This document shows, in pieces, positions 32,137 to 41,700 of a stretch of DNA of 64,000 nt. How positions within the stretch are numbered: position 1 is the stretch's first letter; every line of letters begins with the position of its first letter. A program made the translations under genes and the position numbers. Source of the DNA: 20CM-2-65-7 sp963830455 (lineage in GTDB: Bacteria; Gemmatimonadota; Gemmatimonadetes; Gemmatimonadales; GWC2-71-9); contig CAWHMT010000002.1 in the NCBI GenBank assembly GCA_963830455.1, forward strand, positions 682,001 through 746,000, in the 5' to 3' direction. The notes below the pieces were generated by a model, which was given only the letters and a program-made list of their open reading frames with translations, was not told where the DNA came from and did not search any database.

Positions 32137-33470
32137 TTCAATCGTTTCCACAAGTGATGAACGGGGAATCCCGCCGCCGCAATCGCCAGACCGTAGATCG
32201 GCGCAAAGTTGCCGACCTGAATCTGTCCCCACACGATCGCCGACAAGCCCACGACGGTCCCCAGGATGAAAAAGAGCGGCACCCACGGATAGGCCGGCGT
32301 GCGGAACGGCCGCGGCGCGTCCGCCAGTTTCCGGCGCAGCACGAACACCGCCCCGACGGCAAAAATCAGCGCGGCCCACTCGACGACCACGAAGTACGTG
32401 ATGAGCGAGTCGTAATCTTTGAGCGCGAGGACCATGATTATGGCGACCGCCGACACGATGAGCTGCGCCGGCCACGGTGTGGCCCAGCGTGGATGGATCT
32501 TGCCGAGGAATGCGAACGTCAGCCCGTCGCGCCCCATCGCGTAGGCCACGCGCGGCTTGGCCAGCAGGTTGCCGTTCAATGCGCCGAAGATGCTCGTCAT
32601 GATCGCGAGCATGATGAGCGTGCCACCGGCGGGCCCGACAATCGCCGTCATGACGGTGCGCGCAATCGCTTCCTTTTGCTGGGCCATCACGCCGACCGGC
32701 ATCATGTACAGGTAGGCCAGGTTCGCGCCGATGTAGAGCGTGACAATCGTCAGCATGCCGATGATGATGATCCGCTTCATCAGGCGCTCTGGGGCGACGA
32801 CCTCACCCGCGATCATGCTGACGGCAACCCAGCCGTCGTACGTCCAGATGACCGCGGCGACCGCGCGCGCCAGCCCGCTGCCGTGCACGGCGCCGCCCGC
32901 GGTGATGTTGGAGAGACTGCCGTGGCCCAGGAGAAACGCGCCGAGGATGATCGCGGCCAGTGCCGTCACCTTCACGATGGTCGTCACGCCGCTCACCGCT
33001 GCGCCGACGCGTGCGCCCAGGACGTTCGCAGCCGTGAGGATCATGATCGACGCGATCGCGATGACCTGTACTTTCGCGTCTGCCGGCACGCCGAGCAGGT
33101 TGAGCAGGAATTCAGCAAAGACCACGGAGAGCGCGGCGACGGTGGTGGGCGTCGTGATGAGCACGTACAGCCAGCCGAACACGAATGCGGCGGCATCGCC
33201 GTAGGCCTTCCGCAGGAACACGTACACGCCGCCCGCCTGCGGCAGCAGCGAGGTCAGCTCGGCCACCGCGAGCGCGCCGCAAATGCTGATCAGCCCGAAG
33301 GCCGTCCACAACCCCATGATGACATGCGGATTCTGAACGAGCCCGGCGATCGTGGGGGGGGTGCGGAAGATGCCACTGCCGATCGTGATGCCGACGATCA
33401 GCGCGGTTCCGCCGAAGAACCCGATGACTCGACGGAGATCCGGCGACTGGGAAACAGCCGTCGGCGTCAA
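32127..33470 (-). CDS. APC-family amino-acid permease
   Basis: 447 residues, 12 predicted membrane helices. N-terminal TALIVGITIGSGIFRTPP is the conserved first-helix substrate motif of the amino acid-polyamine-organocation family, followed by LLPQAGGVYVFLRKAYG. The TTG start at 33470 overlaps the lactonase stop as TTGA. It closes an operon of nitrilase, N-acyl-D-amino-acid deacylase and lactonase, so amino-acid import is likely. A run of eight C codes the TPP stretch. Confidence 0.88.
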   Translation of the reverse strand: MTPTAVSQSPDLRRVIGFFGGTALIVGITIGSGIFRTPPTIAGLVQNPHVIMGLWTAFGLISICGALAVAELTSLLPQAGGVYVFLRKAYGDAAAFVFGWLYVLITTPTTVAALSVVFAEFLLNLLGVPADAKVQVIAIASIMILTAANVLGARVGAAVSGVTTIVKVTALAAIILGAFLLGHGSLSNITAGGAVHGSGLARAVAAVIWTYDGWVAVSMIAGEVVAPERLMKRIIIIGMLTIVTLYIGANLAYLYMMPVGVMAQQKEAIARTVMTAIVGPAGGTLIMLAIMTSIFGALNGNLLAKPRVAYAMGRDGLTFAFLGKIHPRWATPWPAQLIVSAVAIIMVLALKDYDSLITYFVVVEWAALIFAVGAVFVLRRKLADAPRPFRTPAYPWVPLFFILGTVVGLSAIVWGQIQVGNFAPIYGLAIAAAGFPVHHLWKRLKRV

Positions 33471-34519
33471 GCGAACCGTAGGCAGGCGGGGCGGGGTATC
33501 GCGATGCGCTGCTCGGTGGGTGTGAGCCTGCCGGTGTCCGGATCGCGCCCGAACACGATGACGGAGTCGGACCGCTGGTTCGCGACGAGCAGCCATCGCC
33601 CGGACGGATCGAGGCTGAAATTGCGCGGCCAGTCGCCCTGTGTGGAGACCACCTGCTCGAGTGCGAGCGCGCCCGTTGAGGCAGCCACGGAGAACACGGC
33701 GATGCTGTTGTGGCCGCGGTTCGACACGTACAACGAGCGCCCATTCCCTGCGACATGGATGTCGGCCGGGTAATTCGTGCCGCCCCCCGTCCAGCCGGCC
33801 GGTAGGGTCGATGCGGTGCCCTGCGGAGCCAGCGTGCCGCGCTCTGCGTCGAAGCGCAGCGTGGCGACCGTGGAGTCGAGCTCATTGGCGACGAACACGA
33901 GGGGAAGGATAGGGTGGAACGCGATGTGGCGCGGGCCCGCGCCGGGGCGCATGACGGCTTCGCCGACGCGGCGCAGCGCATTGCCGTCCAGGTCGAGACG
34001 GTAGACGAACACCCGGTCGGCGCCGAGGTCCGCGGCGAGCGCAAAGCGGTTCGAGGCGTCGGGAAGGATGCAGTGCGCATGCGGCGCTTCCTGACGCTCG
34101 GCATTCGGACCTTTTCCCGTGTGCTGCACCACGTGCGCGGGCGCCAGCGCTCCATTCGCCTCGATCGGCAGCAGCGCGACGTTGCCGCCCATGTAGTTGG
34201 CGACGAGCAGTGCGCGGCCGCTCTTGTCCACGCTCAGGTAGCACGGCGCGCCACCTTCCGACGGCTGCTCGTTCAGCTTGGTGAGCCCGTCAATGCCTTT
34301 CACGATCGCGAAGGCGCTCACCGCGCCCTTGTCGAGCTCGTTGACGGCGTACAGAACTCGGCCGTTCGGGTGAATGGTGAGGAAGGACGGGTTCGGGCCG
34401 GCGTTTACGGCGCCGACTTGCCACAGCTGGCCGGAGCGCTGCTCCATGCGGACGAGATAGATGTTTTCGGTATACGTCCCGATGTAGAGGAGATCGGGGT
34501 CCGTTCGAGCCTCGGTCAC
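33467..34519 (-). CDS. Lactonase family protein (6-phosphogluconolactonase-like beta-propeller)
   Basis: 350 residues forming a seven-bladed propeller of the lactonase (YbhE/Pgl-type) family: LLYIGTYTENIYLVRM, NPSFLTIHPNGRVLYAVNE, GGAPCYLSVDKSGRALLVAN, GPRHIAFHP, YVSNRGHNSIAVF, WPRNFSLDPSGRWLLVANQ. No signal peptide, so cytoplasmic. The GTG start overlaps the previous stop as GTGA. In an amino-acid operon its substrate may not be 6-phosphogluconolactone; other lactones or cyclic imides are possible (inference). Confidence 0.85.
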   Translation of the reverse strand: MTEARTDPDLLYIGTYTENIYLVRMEQRSGQLWQVGAVNAGPNPSFLTIHPNGRVLYAVNELDKGAVSAFAIVKGIDGLTKLNEQPSEGGAPCYLSVDKSGRALLVANYMGGNVALLPIEANGALAPAHVVQHTGKGPNAERQEAPHAHCILPDASNRFALAADLGADRVFVYRLDLDGNALRRVGEAVMRPGAGPRHIAFHPILPLVFVANELDSTVATLRFDAERGTLAPQGTASTLPAGWTGGGTNYPADIHVAGNGRSLYVSNRGHNSIAVFSVAASTGALALEQVVSTQGDWPRNFSLDPSGRWLLVANQRSDSVIVFGRDPDTGRLTPTEQRIAIPRPACLRFA

Positions 34520-35907
34520 GGTGCTCGTACCGCCTTCCCGGGTGTGACGCCCTCGACTGCGTGCCCGTTCGCGACCACTGACACTCCGTTCACAATGACA
34601 TGCTGAATGCCGACAGGCGGCAGCGACGGTTCGCGGTACGTCGAGCGATCCAGCACGTGCGTCGCGTCAAAGATGGTAATGTCCGCATCCGCGCCGACAC
34701 GCAGGCGTCCTTTCTGCCGCATCGCCGGCACTCGGTGTTCGAGTCGCTGCGCCGGCATCAACGTCATCTTACGGATTGCATCCATCAACGAGAGCGAGTG
34801 GCTTTCGCGGACGTAGCGGCCAAGCACCCTTGAGTACGTGCCCGTCGTCCGCGGATGCCCCGTGCCGTTCCGCCAGTAGGCGTCGCTCGCGATGATCGTG
34901 AGCGGACTGGTTATGGCCACGGCCACCATCTGCTCCGTGTTGGTATGCACGACAACGGGTCCACCAATTCGGCTATACCGCGCATAGCTCTCTTGATTCA
35001 GCCGCTCACCCGTGGGTGGCCATTCCAGGGTGGCCAGGCTGTCGTTGGACGCACCTCGATACATGTCCTGGATCGTGGCGGATTGAATCTCCGTCATGCC
35101 GGCGTCATACGGATACGCCTCCGTGGTCACGTCGCGTCCGTGCGCGCGCGCGTCGCTGATCATTTCGAGCATCGCGGGCGTCTCAGCGATGCCCGCACTG
35201 TTGATGTGCACGACATGCAACGCGGCGTTCGTTTCACCGGCGAGCGCAAGCGCTTCGTTGAGACCTGTGACTCCGGGGCGAATGTGCACGTGGATCGGTG
35301 TTTTCGTCGTCCCGGCGACGCGGAACACGGCGAGCAGCTCCTCGCGCGTTGCCGCCGGCGTGTACGGAAACCCTGCGCCGATGCTCACCGCGCCCTCGCG
35401 GAGACCAATCTCGAGGCGCTTGGCGATCTCGCCAATCTGCGCGGGCGACGCCGCGCGATAGGCGCCGTCGCTCACCGGCATCACGCTGCCCGAATCGTGC
35501 ATCACCGCCATCCGGACTTTGATGTGGCCGATCGAGACGCCGTAGTTGATGCGCTCGCCCCCCGCGCCCTCGCGCTCGCGGTACCAGGCAGCGACGTCCG
35601 CCGTGCCGAGCTCGAGCTCGAGCGCTGTGGTCACGCCGTCGAGCGACTGGAACCGATATGTCTCGGCTGTCTGTCCGTGCGCGTGGAGGTCAATGAATCC
35701 AGGACAGACAACGAGGCCGCGCGCATCGACTGTGTCCCGGCCTTGAATCGCCTGGGTCGTGATGACGGCGATGCGTCCTCCCGTAATCCCGATACTGCGG
35801 ACCCCATCGAGGTTCGAGGCCGGGTCCATCACGTGTCCGCCGAGGATCACGCGATCGTAGACCGGCGGCGTGCCGAGCTGCAGGACGAGCAGGAGTGCGA
35901 GAATCAT
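34516..35907 (-). CDS. N-acyl-D-amino-acid deacylase-like amidohydrolase
   Basis: 463 residues with an N-terminal hydrophobic stretch (ILALLLVLQLG), so possibly exported. Amidohydrolase-fold D-aminoacylase features: DTVDARGLVVCPGFIDLHAH (first metal ligands), IHVHIRPG, LHVVHINSAG, IIASDAYWRNG (Asp), and the end motif KGRLRVGADADITIFD. Releases amino acids from N-acyl-D-amino acids or D-peptides. Coupled by 4-base overlaps to the nitrilase before it and the lactonase after it. Confidence 0.85.
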   Translation of the reverse strand: MILALLLVLQLGTPPVYDRVILGGHVMDPASNLDGVRSIGITGGRIAVITTQAIQGRDTVDARGLVVCPGFIDLHAHGQTAETYRFQSLDGVTTALELELGTADVAAWYREREGAGGERINYGVSIGHIKVRMAVMHDSGSVMPVSDGAYRAASPAQIGEIAKRLEIGLREGAVSIGAGFPYTPAATREELLAVFRVAGTTKTPIHVHIRPGVTGLNEALALAGETNAALHVVHINSAGIAETPAMLEMISDARAHGRDVTTEAYPYDAGMTEIQSATIQDMYRGASNDSLATLEWPPTGERLNQESYARYSRIGGPVVVHTNTEQMVAVAITSPLTIIASDAYWRNGTGHPRTTGTYSRVLGRYVRESHSLSLMDAIRKMTLMPAQRLEHRVPAMRQKGRLRVGADADITIFDATHVLDRSTYREPSLPPVGIQHVIVNGVSVVANGHAVEGVTPGKAVRAP

Positions 35908-36878
35908 GGGATGACATCCTCGCCGAACCGCACACGCCTGGTCTCCTGCTCCTGGCCCGTGGGACGCGTGAGCGACTCGTATAGCTCGGGCCGGCGCGCC
36001 CGCAACCAGCGCCTGCCGGATGACGTGGGCAGGACCGACGCGTCGAGATCCGCCACGACCATGTCATCACCCAACGCCCGCGACTCCGCAATGACGTCCC
36101 CATAGGGGTCGAGCACCATCGCGTTGCCGGTGCGGATCTCATCGTCGTCAGGGCCGATGCCGTTGCTGAACAGCAGGAACATGCCGTTGTCGTGTGCCCG
36201 ACTCGGGAGCCAGCGCATGAGCCACGCCCGGCCCTTGGGCCCGCACAACTCCGCCTCGCACGCCGCGGGATCCTCACGGCGACGGGCCCAGACAGCGGGA
36301 TCTATCGGCTTCATGCCGCGCGGACTCACCGAGTTACAACCGCCGGTCTGGTGCGGCGCGAGCAGGATCTCGGCGCCCAGCAGCGCCGTGGCGCGGGCGT
36401 TCTCGACGATGTTGTTGTCGTAACAGATCAGCACGCCCACGCGGCAACCGTGCGGCGTGTCGAACACGGTGTAACGGTTCCCGGCGCAGATGTTCGGGTG
36501 CTCGAAGACGTGCAGCTTGCGGTGGACCGCCCACGAACCATCCGGCATGGCGACGACATAGGCGTTGTAGACGCCGCCATCTAGCGCGCGCTCCAACAAC
36601 CCCGCGCCGATGGTCATCCCGTGTTTCCGGGACAACTCCAAGAGGTCTCGTGTCGACGGCCCGTCGGGGACCGGCTCGGCCAGTGCCTCGAATGCCGCGG
36701 GTGAGAGCTTGCGCACGTGCCAGTAGCCCGTGAGGCACATCTCCGGGAACGCGATCAGCTCCACGCGCGCCCCCCCCCGGGCGGCCTCCGTCACGAAGTG
36801 GCGGATGCGGCCGAAGTTGTACGCCTTGTCGCCCGCAGCGGGTTGAAACTGGACCGTCGCCACGCGGATGTCGCGCAT
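35904..36878 (-). CDS. Carbon-nitrogen hydrolase (nitrilase superfamily)
   Basis: 324 residues with the full Glu-Lys-Cys triad: Glu in IAFPEMCLTGY, Lys in VHRKLHVFEH, Cys in VLICYDNNI. Members hydrolyse amides, nitriles or N-carbamoyl amino acids; with a D-aminoacylase next to it, an amidase or N-carbamoyl-D-amino-acid role is plausible. No signal peptide. A nine-G run encodes the RGGA stretch but the frame is intact. First gene of the four-gene operon; ATG start at 36878. Confidence 0.87.
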   Translation of the reverse strand: MRDIRVATVQFQPAAGDKAYNFGRIRHFVTEAARGGARVELIAFPEMCLTGYWHVRKLSPAAFEALAEPVPDGPSTRDLLELSRKHGMTIGAGLLERALDGGVYNAYVVAMPDGSWAVHRKLHVFEHPNICAGNRYTVFDTPHGCRVGVLICYDNNIVENARATALLGAEILLAPHQTGGCNSVSPRGMKPIDPAVWARRREDPAACEAELCGPKGRAWLMRWLPSRAHDNGMFLLFSNGIGPDDDEIRTGNAMVLDPYGDVIAESRALGDDMVVADLDASVLPTSSGRRWLRARRPELYESLTRPTGQEQETRRVRFGEDVIP

Positions 36879-36918
36879 AGACCTACGTTCTATCTCGTGT
36901 TCTACAAGCGCGCCACCC

Positions 36919-37719
36919 TCAATAGCGCTCTTTGACGTACTTGTAGGGATAGTCCGGTTCGCGATACCCGCGTGGCTTCTGCCGTTTCGGGAGCTTCACC
37001 TTCGCTCGCGGTGCCTTTTTATAGGGAACGGTATCGAGCAAGTGCGCGATGATGTTGAGGCGCGCGCGCCGCTTATCGTCCGATCGCGCCACGTACCAGG
37101 GGGCGTAGGGCGTATCGGTCGCCGCGAACATGTCGTCCCGGGCCTGGGAGTAGTCGTACCACCGGCTATACGATTCGAGATCCATGGGCGAGAGCTTCCA
37201 AATCTTGCGCCCGTCGTCGATCCGTGACTCGAGCCGGCGCGTCTGCTCCTCGGGACTGACTTCGAGCCAGTATTTGATGAGGATGACACCGGAATCGACA
37301 ATGGCTTTCTCGACGAGCGGGGCCAGTTCGAGGAATTTCTCGACCTCTTTTTCGCTGCAGAATCCCATGACGCGCTCGACCCCGGCGCGGTTGTACCAGC
37401 TGCGATCGAAGATCACGACCTCGCCGGCCGCCGGCAGGAACGGAACGTAGCGCTGCAGATACATCTGCGTCTTCTCTCGCTCGGTCGGCGCGGGTAACGC
37501 GACGACGCGGAACACGCGCGGGCTGACCCGCTCGGTAATGGCCTTGATCGTGCCGCCCTTGCCGGCGCCGTCACGGCCCTCGAAGACGATGCAGATCTTG
37601 AGGCCCTTGTATTTCACCCACTCCTGGAGCTTGACCAGCTCGACGTGCAGCCGTTCGAGCTCGCGTTCGTACTCCTTGCCCTTGAGCTTCTCTTTCGAAT
37701 CGGCCTCGCCCTTCGCCAT
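36919..37719 (-). CDS. ppk2: Polyphosphate kinase 2 family protein
   Basis: 266 residues of a one-domain PPK2: Walker A GRDGAGKGGTIKA (about 50-62), GEVVIFDRSWYNRAGVERVMGF (Walker B and lid Arg), WLEVSPEEQTRRLESRIDD, and YSQARDDMFAATDTPYAPW. Transfers phosphate between polyphosphate and nucleotides. ATG at 37719 with AGGAGG at ideal spacing; two bases after the SulP stop, so the transporter and kinase are co-transcribed. Confidence 0.93.
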   Translation of the reverse strand: MAKGEADSKEKLKGKEYERELERLHVELVKLQEWVKYKGLKICIVFEGRDGAGKGGTIKAITERVSPRVFRVVALPAPTEREKTQMYLQRYVPFLPAAGEVVIFDRSWYNRAGVERVMGFCSEKEVEKFLELAPLVEKAIVDSGVILIKYWLEVSPEEQTRRLESRIDDGRKIWKLSPMDLESYSRWYDYSQARDDMFAATDTPYAPWYVARSDDKRRARLNIIAHLLDTVPYKKAPRAKVKLPKRQKPRGYREPDYPYKYVKERY

Positions 37720-37721
37720 GG

Positions 37722-39446
37722 TCAGCCTCCTCTCCTCGCCGGCGCCACGCCGGCGCTGCGCGCTTCACTGGCGGTCGAACCCAGGTATCTCGCCACAGCA
37801 ATCTCCAGGTTGAAGTGCATGCGTTCCCGCCCGAGTGTCCGTTGCAGTGAGGACCGATCGATGACATTCAGCACGGATGGGGTGAGCCCGACGAGCCAGA
37901 CCGACAGGCCGCTTTCCGTGAAACGTCTCTCGGCTTCGATCAGGGCTTTCAGCGCGGTGTACTCGATGTCGAACACGCCGCTCAAATCGATGGCCACAAC
38001 GGTCGGCTTGAGCTGCTCCACCAGCGTCCGCATCCGCTCTCCGATTCTCGCGGCGTTGAGGAAGAAAACCCGGCCCTCGACTCGGAGGAGCAAGAGCCCG
38101 GGGAAACTCTCATCCTCGGGGTGTTCGTCCGTGCGGGGTCGGAAGACGTTCGTGCCCGGCTTGCGGCCCAACACATAGACCGGCGGACTGGCCACCTGCT
38201 GCGCCAGCGCGAGCACCGATACGACGATGGCGACCAGGATTCCCTGCAAGGTGCCCACCAGCACCACGCCGGCGAGGGCCACCAGCGCCCAGATGAACTC
38301 CATGCGTCGCACTTCGAGGATGGACCGGAATCCGGAGAGGTCGATCAGTCCGACCGAGTAGACGATCACCACCGCGGCGAGCGTAGCCTGCGGCATCAGG
38401 CCCATGGGACCGGCCAACAACAGCATCGTGAGCAGCGTCGCGCCGGCGGTGACCAGCCCCGCCAGTTGGGTGCGCGATCCCGCTCGCCGGTTCACCGCGG
38501 TCTGCGACGTTCCGCCGCCGGCCGGCATGCTTCCCCAGACGGCGGCGCCCGCGTTGGCGAGACCCGTCGCCAGTAACTCCCGGTTGGGGATGAGCGGTGG
38601 TTCACCGCTCGAGGCAAACGCGCGTCCTGCTGCGATCGTCTCGGTGAAGCTCATCAGCGCGATACCCAGGGCGCCCGGCCAGAGCACGGTGACGAGCGAC
38701 AGATCCGGTGCAACAAAGGAGGGCAGACCCTGCGGGACCTTCCCCACCGTGGCGACACCGTAGGCCGCCAATCCGAACAGGCCGACCGCCGCGATCCCCA
38801 GCGCCACGGCGACCAGCGGGGCGGGTGCCCGGGGCCACCAACGTTCGATTCCCACCAGCAACAGGAGCGTGATGATGCCAACGGCCAGGGTGGCCAGGTG
38901 AGTCGTGGGAATCGCTCCGAACGTGGCGAGCAGATTGTGAAGAAAGTTGCCTTTGGGGAAGTGAACCCCCAGCAGCTTGGGGATCTGATCCACCACGATG
39001 ACCAATCCAATCCCCGCCTTGAACCCGATGAGGACCGGATCAGAGATGAAGTTGGCAACGAATCCCAGGCGCAACGCGGAAGCGGCGATGAGGATGACGC
39101 CGACGAGCAGCGTCAGTGTCACCGTGGCGCGGATCAGCGTTACGGCGTCCCCGTTAGGCGCAACCCGTCCCAGCTCGGCGGCGGTCAGAATCGCGATCGT
39201 CGTGGTGGTGCTCACGCTGAGCGGCCGAGACGTGCCCAGCACTGCGTAGATCACCATCGGGACCAGGGCCGTGTAGAGTCCAATCTGGACCGGGAGTCCC
39301 GCGATGGTGGCGTAGGCCATCGCCTTGGGGATTACCACGGCCGCCGCGGTCAGGCCCGCGACGACATCCAACCGGAGCCATTCGCTTCGATATCCAGCAG
39401 CCCATTCCAGGATGGGCAGTCGCGGGGGGCGGCGGGTGTTCATCAT
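37722..39446 (-). CDS. SulP-family anion transporter with STAS domain
   Basis: 574 residues: about ten membrane helices with SulP patterns (AAVVIPKAMAYATIAGLPVQIGLY, DPVLIGFKAGIGLVIVVDQ, FTETIAAGRAFA, GTSQTAVNRRAGSRTQLA) and a C-terminal STAS domain about 440-555 (FLNAARIGERM, VAIDLSGVFDIEYTALKAL). Moves sulfate, bicarbonate or another anion across the inner membrane. Co-transcribed with PPK2, an unusual pairing. Confidence 0.9.
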   Translation of the reverse strand: MMNTRRPPRLPILEWAAGYRSEWLRLDVVAGLTAAAVVIPKAMAYATIAGLPVQIGLYTALVPMVIYAVLGTSRPLSVSTTTTIAILTAAELGRVAPNGDAVTLIRATVTLTLLVGVILIAASALRLGFVANFISDPVLIGFKAGIGLVIVVDQIPKLLGVHFPKGNFLHNLLATFGAIPTTHLATLAVGIITLLLLVGIERWWPRAPAPLVAVALGIAAVGLFGLAAYGVATVGKVPQGLPSFVAPDLSLVTVLWPGALGIALMSFTETIAAGRAFASSGEPPLIPNRELLATGLANAGAAVWGSMPAGGGTSQTAVNRRAGSRTQLAGLVTAGATLLTMLLLAGPMGLMPQATLAAVVIVYSVGLIDLSGFRSILEVRRMEFIWALVALAGVVLVGTLQGILVAIVVSVLALAQQVASPPVYVLGRKPGTNVFRPRTDEHPEDESFPGLLLLRVEGRVFFLNAARIGERMRTLVEQLKPTVVAIDLSGVFDIEYTALKALIEAERRFTESGLSVWLVGLTPSVLNVIDRSSLQRTLGRERMHFNLEIAVARYLGSTASEARSAGVAPARRGG

Positions 39447-39538
39447 CGAGTGGAATAACTGTGGGTGGGTAACGCGCGAGATGGGCCTTTGGTACTATTA
39501 CAGCCTCCGTTGAATCCCACGACCTGGAGGCAAGGACT

Positions 39539-40192
39539 ATGACCGACCGCCGCGCCTTCCTGACAGCCGTCACCGCGCTCAGCGCCGGGGCGGTGCTCCG
39601 TACCGATGCTCATGCGACACCGCTGCTCGCGTCCCCCGCGTCAGACGCCTGGCTCGATCAGCTCAAGGGCAAGCATCGGCAACTGTTCGATGCGCCGGAT
39701 CCCGATGGCGGCACGATCCTGCGACACGTCCGCAATTATCTCGACGGCTGGCGCGATGACTACGGGGTGCCCGAGCGCGATGTGAGCGTCATCGTCACGC
39801 TCTACGGGCGGACCACTCCTTTAGGCCTTCAGGATGCGTTGTGGGCGAAGTACCAGCTCGGCTCGGCGCAGAACCTGAACCTGACGGATCCCACGACCAA
39901 TGCGCCGCTCGTGCGCAATTGGTTCGCGCACCCGCAGCCCGGTGATCCGGTGGCCGATGGCACACCAGAAAGCTCCATCGAAGCGCTGCGGCGTCGCGGC
40001 GTCGTGTTCGCACTCTGCAACAATGCGCTCAAGCGGTGGTCCGGACGGCTCGAGAAACAGGGCTTGGGGAAAGCTGCCGACATACACGCCGATCTGACGG
40101 CGTATGCGTTGCCCCAGGCGACGATCGTGCCGGACGTGCTGATCGCGATGACCAAGGCGCACGAACGCGGGTTCGCGTCCGTCCGCTCGTAG
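39539..40192 (+). CDS. Tat-exported DsrE-like protein
   Basis: 217 residues with a twin-arginine signal (MTDRRAFLTAVTALSAG). The rest looks like a DsrE/DsrF-type fold: VSVIVTLYGRTTPLGL, and RGVVFALCNNALKRW near 155-170, where DsrE-like proteins keep a Cys, ending in ATIVPDVLIAMTKAHERGFA. A role in sulfur or thiol handling outside the cytoplasm is inferred and weak. ATG start with GGAGG upstream; convergent with glutamine synthetase with only 3 bp between. Confidence 0.65.
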   Translation: MTDRRAFLTAVTALSAGAVLRTDAHATPLLASPASDAWLDQLKGKHRQLFDAPDPDGGTILRHVRNYLDGWRDDYGVPERDVSVIVTLYGRTTPLGLQDALWAKYQLGSAQNLNLTDPTTNAPLVRNWFAHPQPGDPVADGTPESSIEALRRRGVVFALCNNALKRWSGRLEKQGLGKAADIHADLTAYALPQATIVPDVLIAMTKAHERGFASVRS

Positions 40193-40195
40193 CCG

Positions 40196-41627
40196 CTAAA
40201 ACTTCGACCAGAGGTACTGGTTCGTGACCTCATGGTGGAACTGGATCTCGGCAGCTTTCACTTCCGCGCCGAGCGCCTTGGGGCAACGGTCCGCCTGCAT
40301 CTGCTTCAGCTCGGCGAACTTGGCGTGGACATCCTTGCCGAGCGCTTCCTGCAGGAAGCGGCTGCCCTGATGCAGGCGAATCGCATCATAGATGTTGTCC
40401 GATAGGTATTTCGCGCCGTCGCTCTTCCCGGCATCGACGGGACCCTCGAGACCGGTTTTGAAGATCGTGTAGATCGCGAGGTACGGGTTGGCATCGGGCG
40501 CAATCGAACGAACCTCGACGCGCTTGGACCGCTCGTTGCCCAACGGAATACGGATCATCGAGCCGCGATCGATCGGGTGACGCCTTGATCTGATTCGGCG
40601 CCTCGAAATGCGGGTCGAGACGGCGATAGCTGTTCACGCTCGAGTTGAGCAGCAGACAGATCTCGGCGCCGTTGGAGAGAATGCGCTTGATGAAATCCCA
40701 GCCGGCCTGCGACAGCTGGTCCTGGCCCTTCTCGTCCCAGAACAGGTTCTTGCCTTTGCGCGCCACCGACACGTTGGTGTGCATGCCGTTGCCGTTGACG
40801 CCCGTGACCGGCTTGGGCAGGAAGCAGGCGGTCATGTCCATGCGCGCCGCCACCTGACGCGACAGCAGCTTGTACAGCTGTACCTGGTCGGCCGCGATGA
40901 CCGCCTCGGCATAGCTGTAGTTCATCTCGAACTGTGACGGCGCGACCTCGGGGTGGTCCTTCTCGTTGGCGAACCCCATGGCACGCTGCACTTCGGCCGC
41001 GGTATCGATGAACAGCCGCAACGCGTCGCCCGGCAGCGAGTGGTAATAGCCGCCCGTCGAGAGGAACTCGAACTTGCCCGTTTCGTGGTAGTGACGCTCG
41101 GCGTCGCGGCCTTTGAAGACGAAGCCCTCGATCTCGTTGGCCGCGAAGCAGGTCGTGCCGTCCTTGGCGAACAGCTTCTCGGTGTACTGCTTCAGCAGGC
41201 CGCGCGAGTCGGCAGCGTAGGGCGCGCCGTCGCGCTCCAGGACTTCGGCCATGGCGAGAACTTTCCCCGGACCAAACACATCGGCGGGCAGCCAATAGAA
41301 CGCCGGCCAGTCCACCCGCAGGCGGAGGTCGGACTCTTGCTGGCGCGAGAATCCGCGAATCGAGGAGCCGTCAAACGTGAGATTGTCCACCGAGCCGAGC
41401 AGGAATTTCTTGTCGTAATCGAGCATGTGAAACCGGCCCTCCAGGTCCGTGAAGCAGACCGTGACGGCCTTGATACGCTTCTCGTCCCTGAGGTACTTGA
41501 GGCGCTCCTCCTGGATCTTGTCCGCCGCGACGCGGTCGAGCCGTTGCTTTTTCGCGGCGAGGTTGCGGTCTTCGAGCTCGTCGTAGGGGATTTCCAGAAA
41601 ATCGCGTAACACCGTGGTCATGCTCAC
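40196..41627 (-). CDS. glnA: Glutamine synthetase, frameshifted at about 40575
   Basis: Encodes a type I-like glutamine synthetase of about 476 residues once one extra base is removed. First frame: LTFDGSSIRGFS, EIEGFVF, EVAPSQFEMNYSYAEAV, GNGMHTNVSV, NSYRRLDPHFEAPNQIKASP. The second frame resumes with MIRIPLGNERSKRVEVRSIAPDANPYL and ends at 40196; family members read DRGSMIRIP across the join. The extra base lies in CACCCGATCGATCGC (minus strand). Makes glutamine from glutamate and ammonia, normally essential, so the frameshift is probably an assembly error. Confidence 0.85.
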
Positions 41628-41700
41628 TCGCGCGTTAGGGGTGGGATCCGCCCAAACAGTCGCGAAAAGCTATCCCTGGGCGTGGCGCGACGAAAGCTCG

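Noticed and set aside
32154..33773. Long plus-strand reading frame opposite the APC permease
   Set aside because: Arg/Asp/His-rich composition typical of high-GC antisense frames; the opposite strand has a clear transporter.
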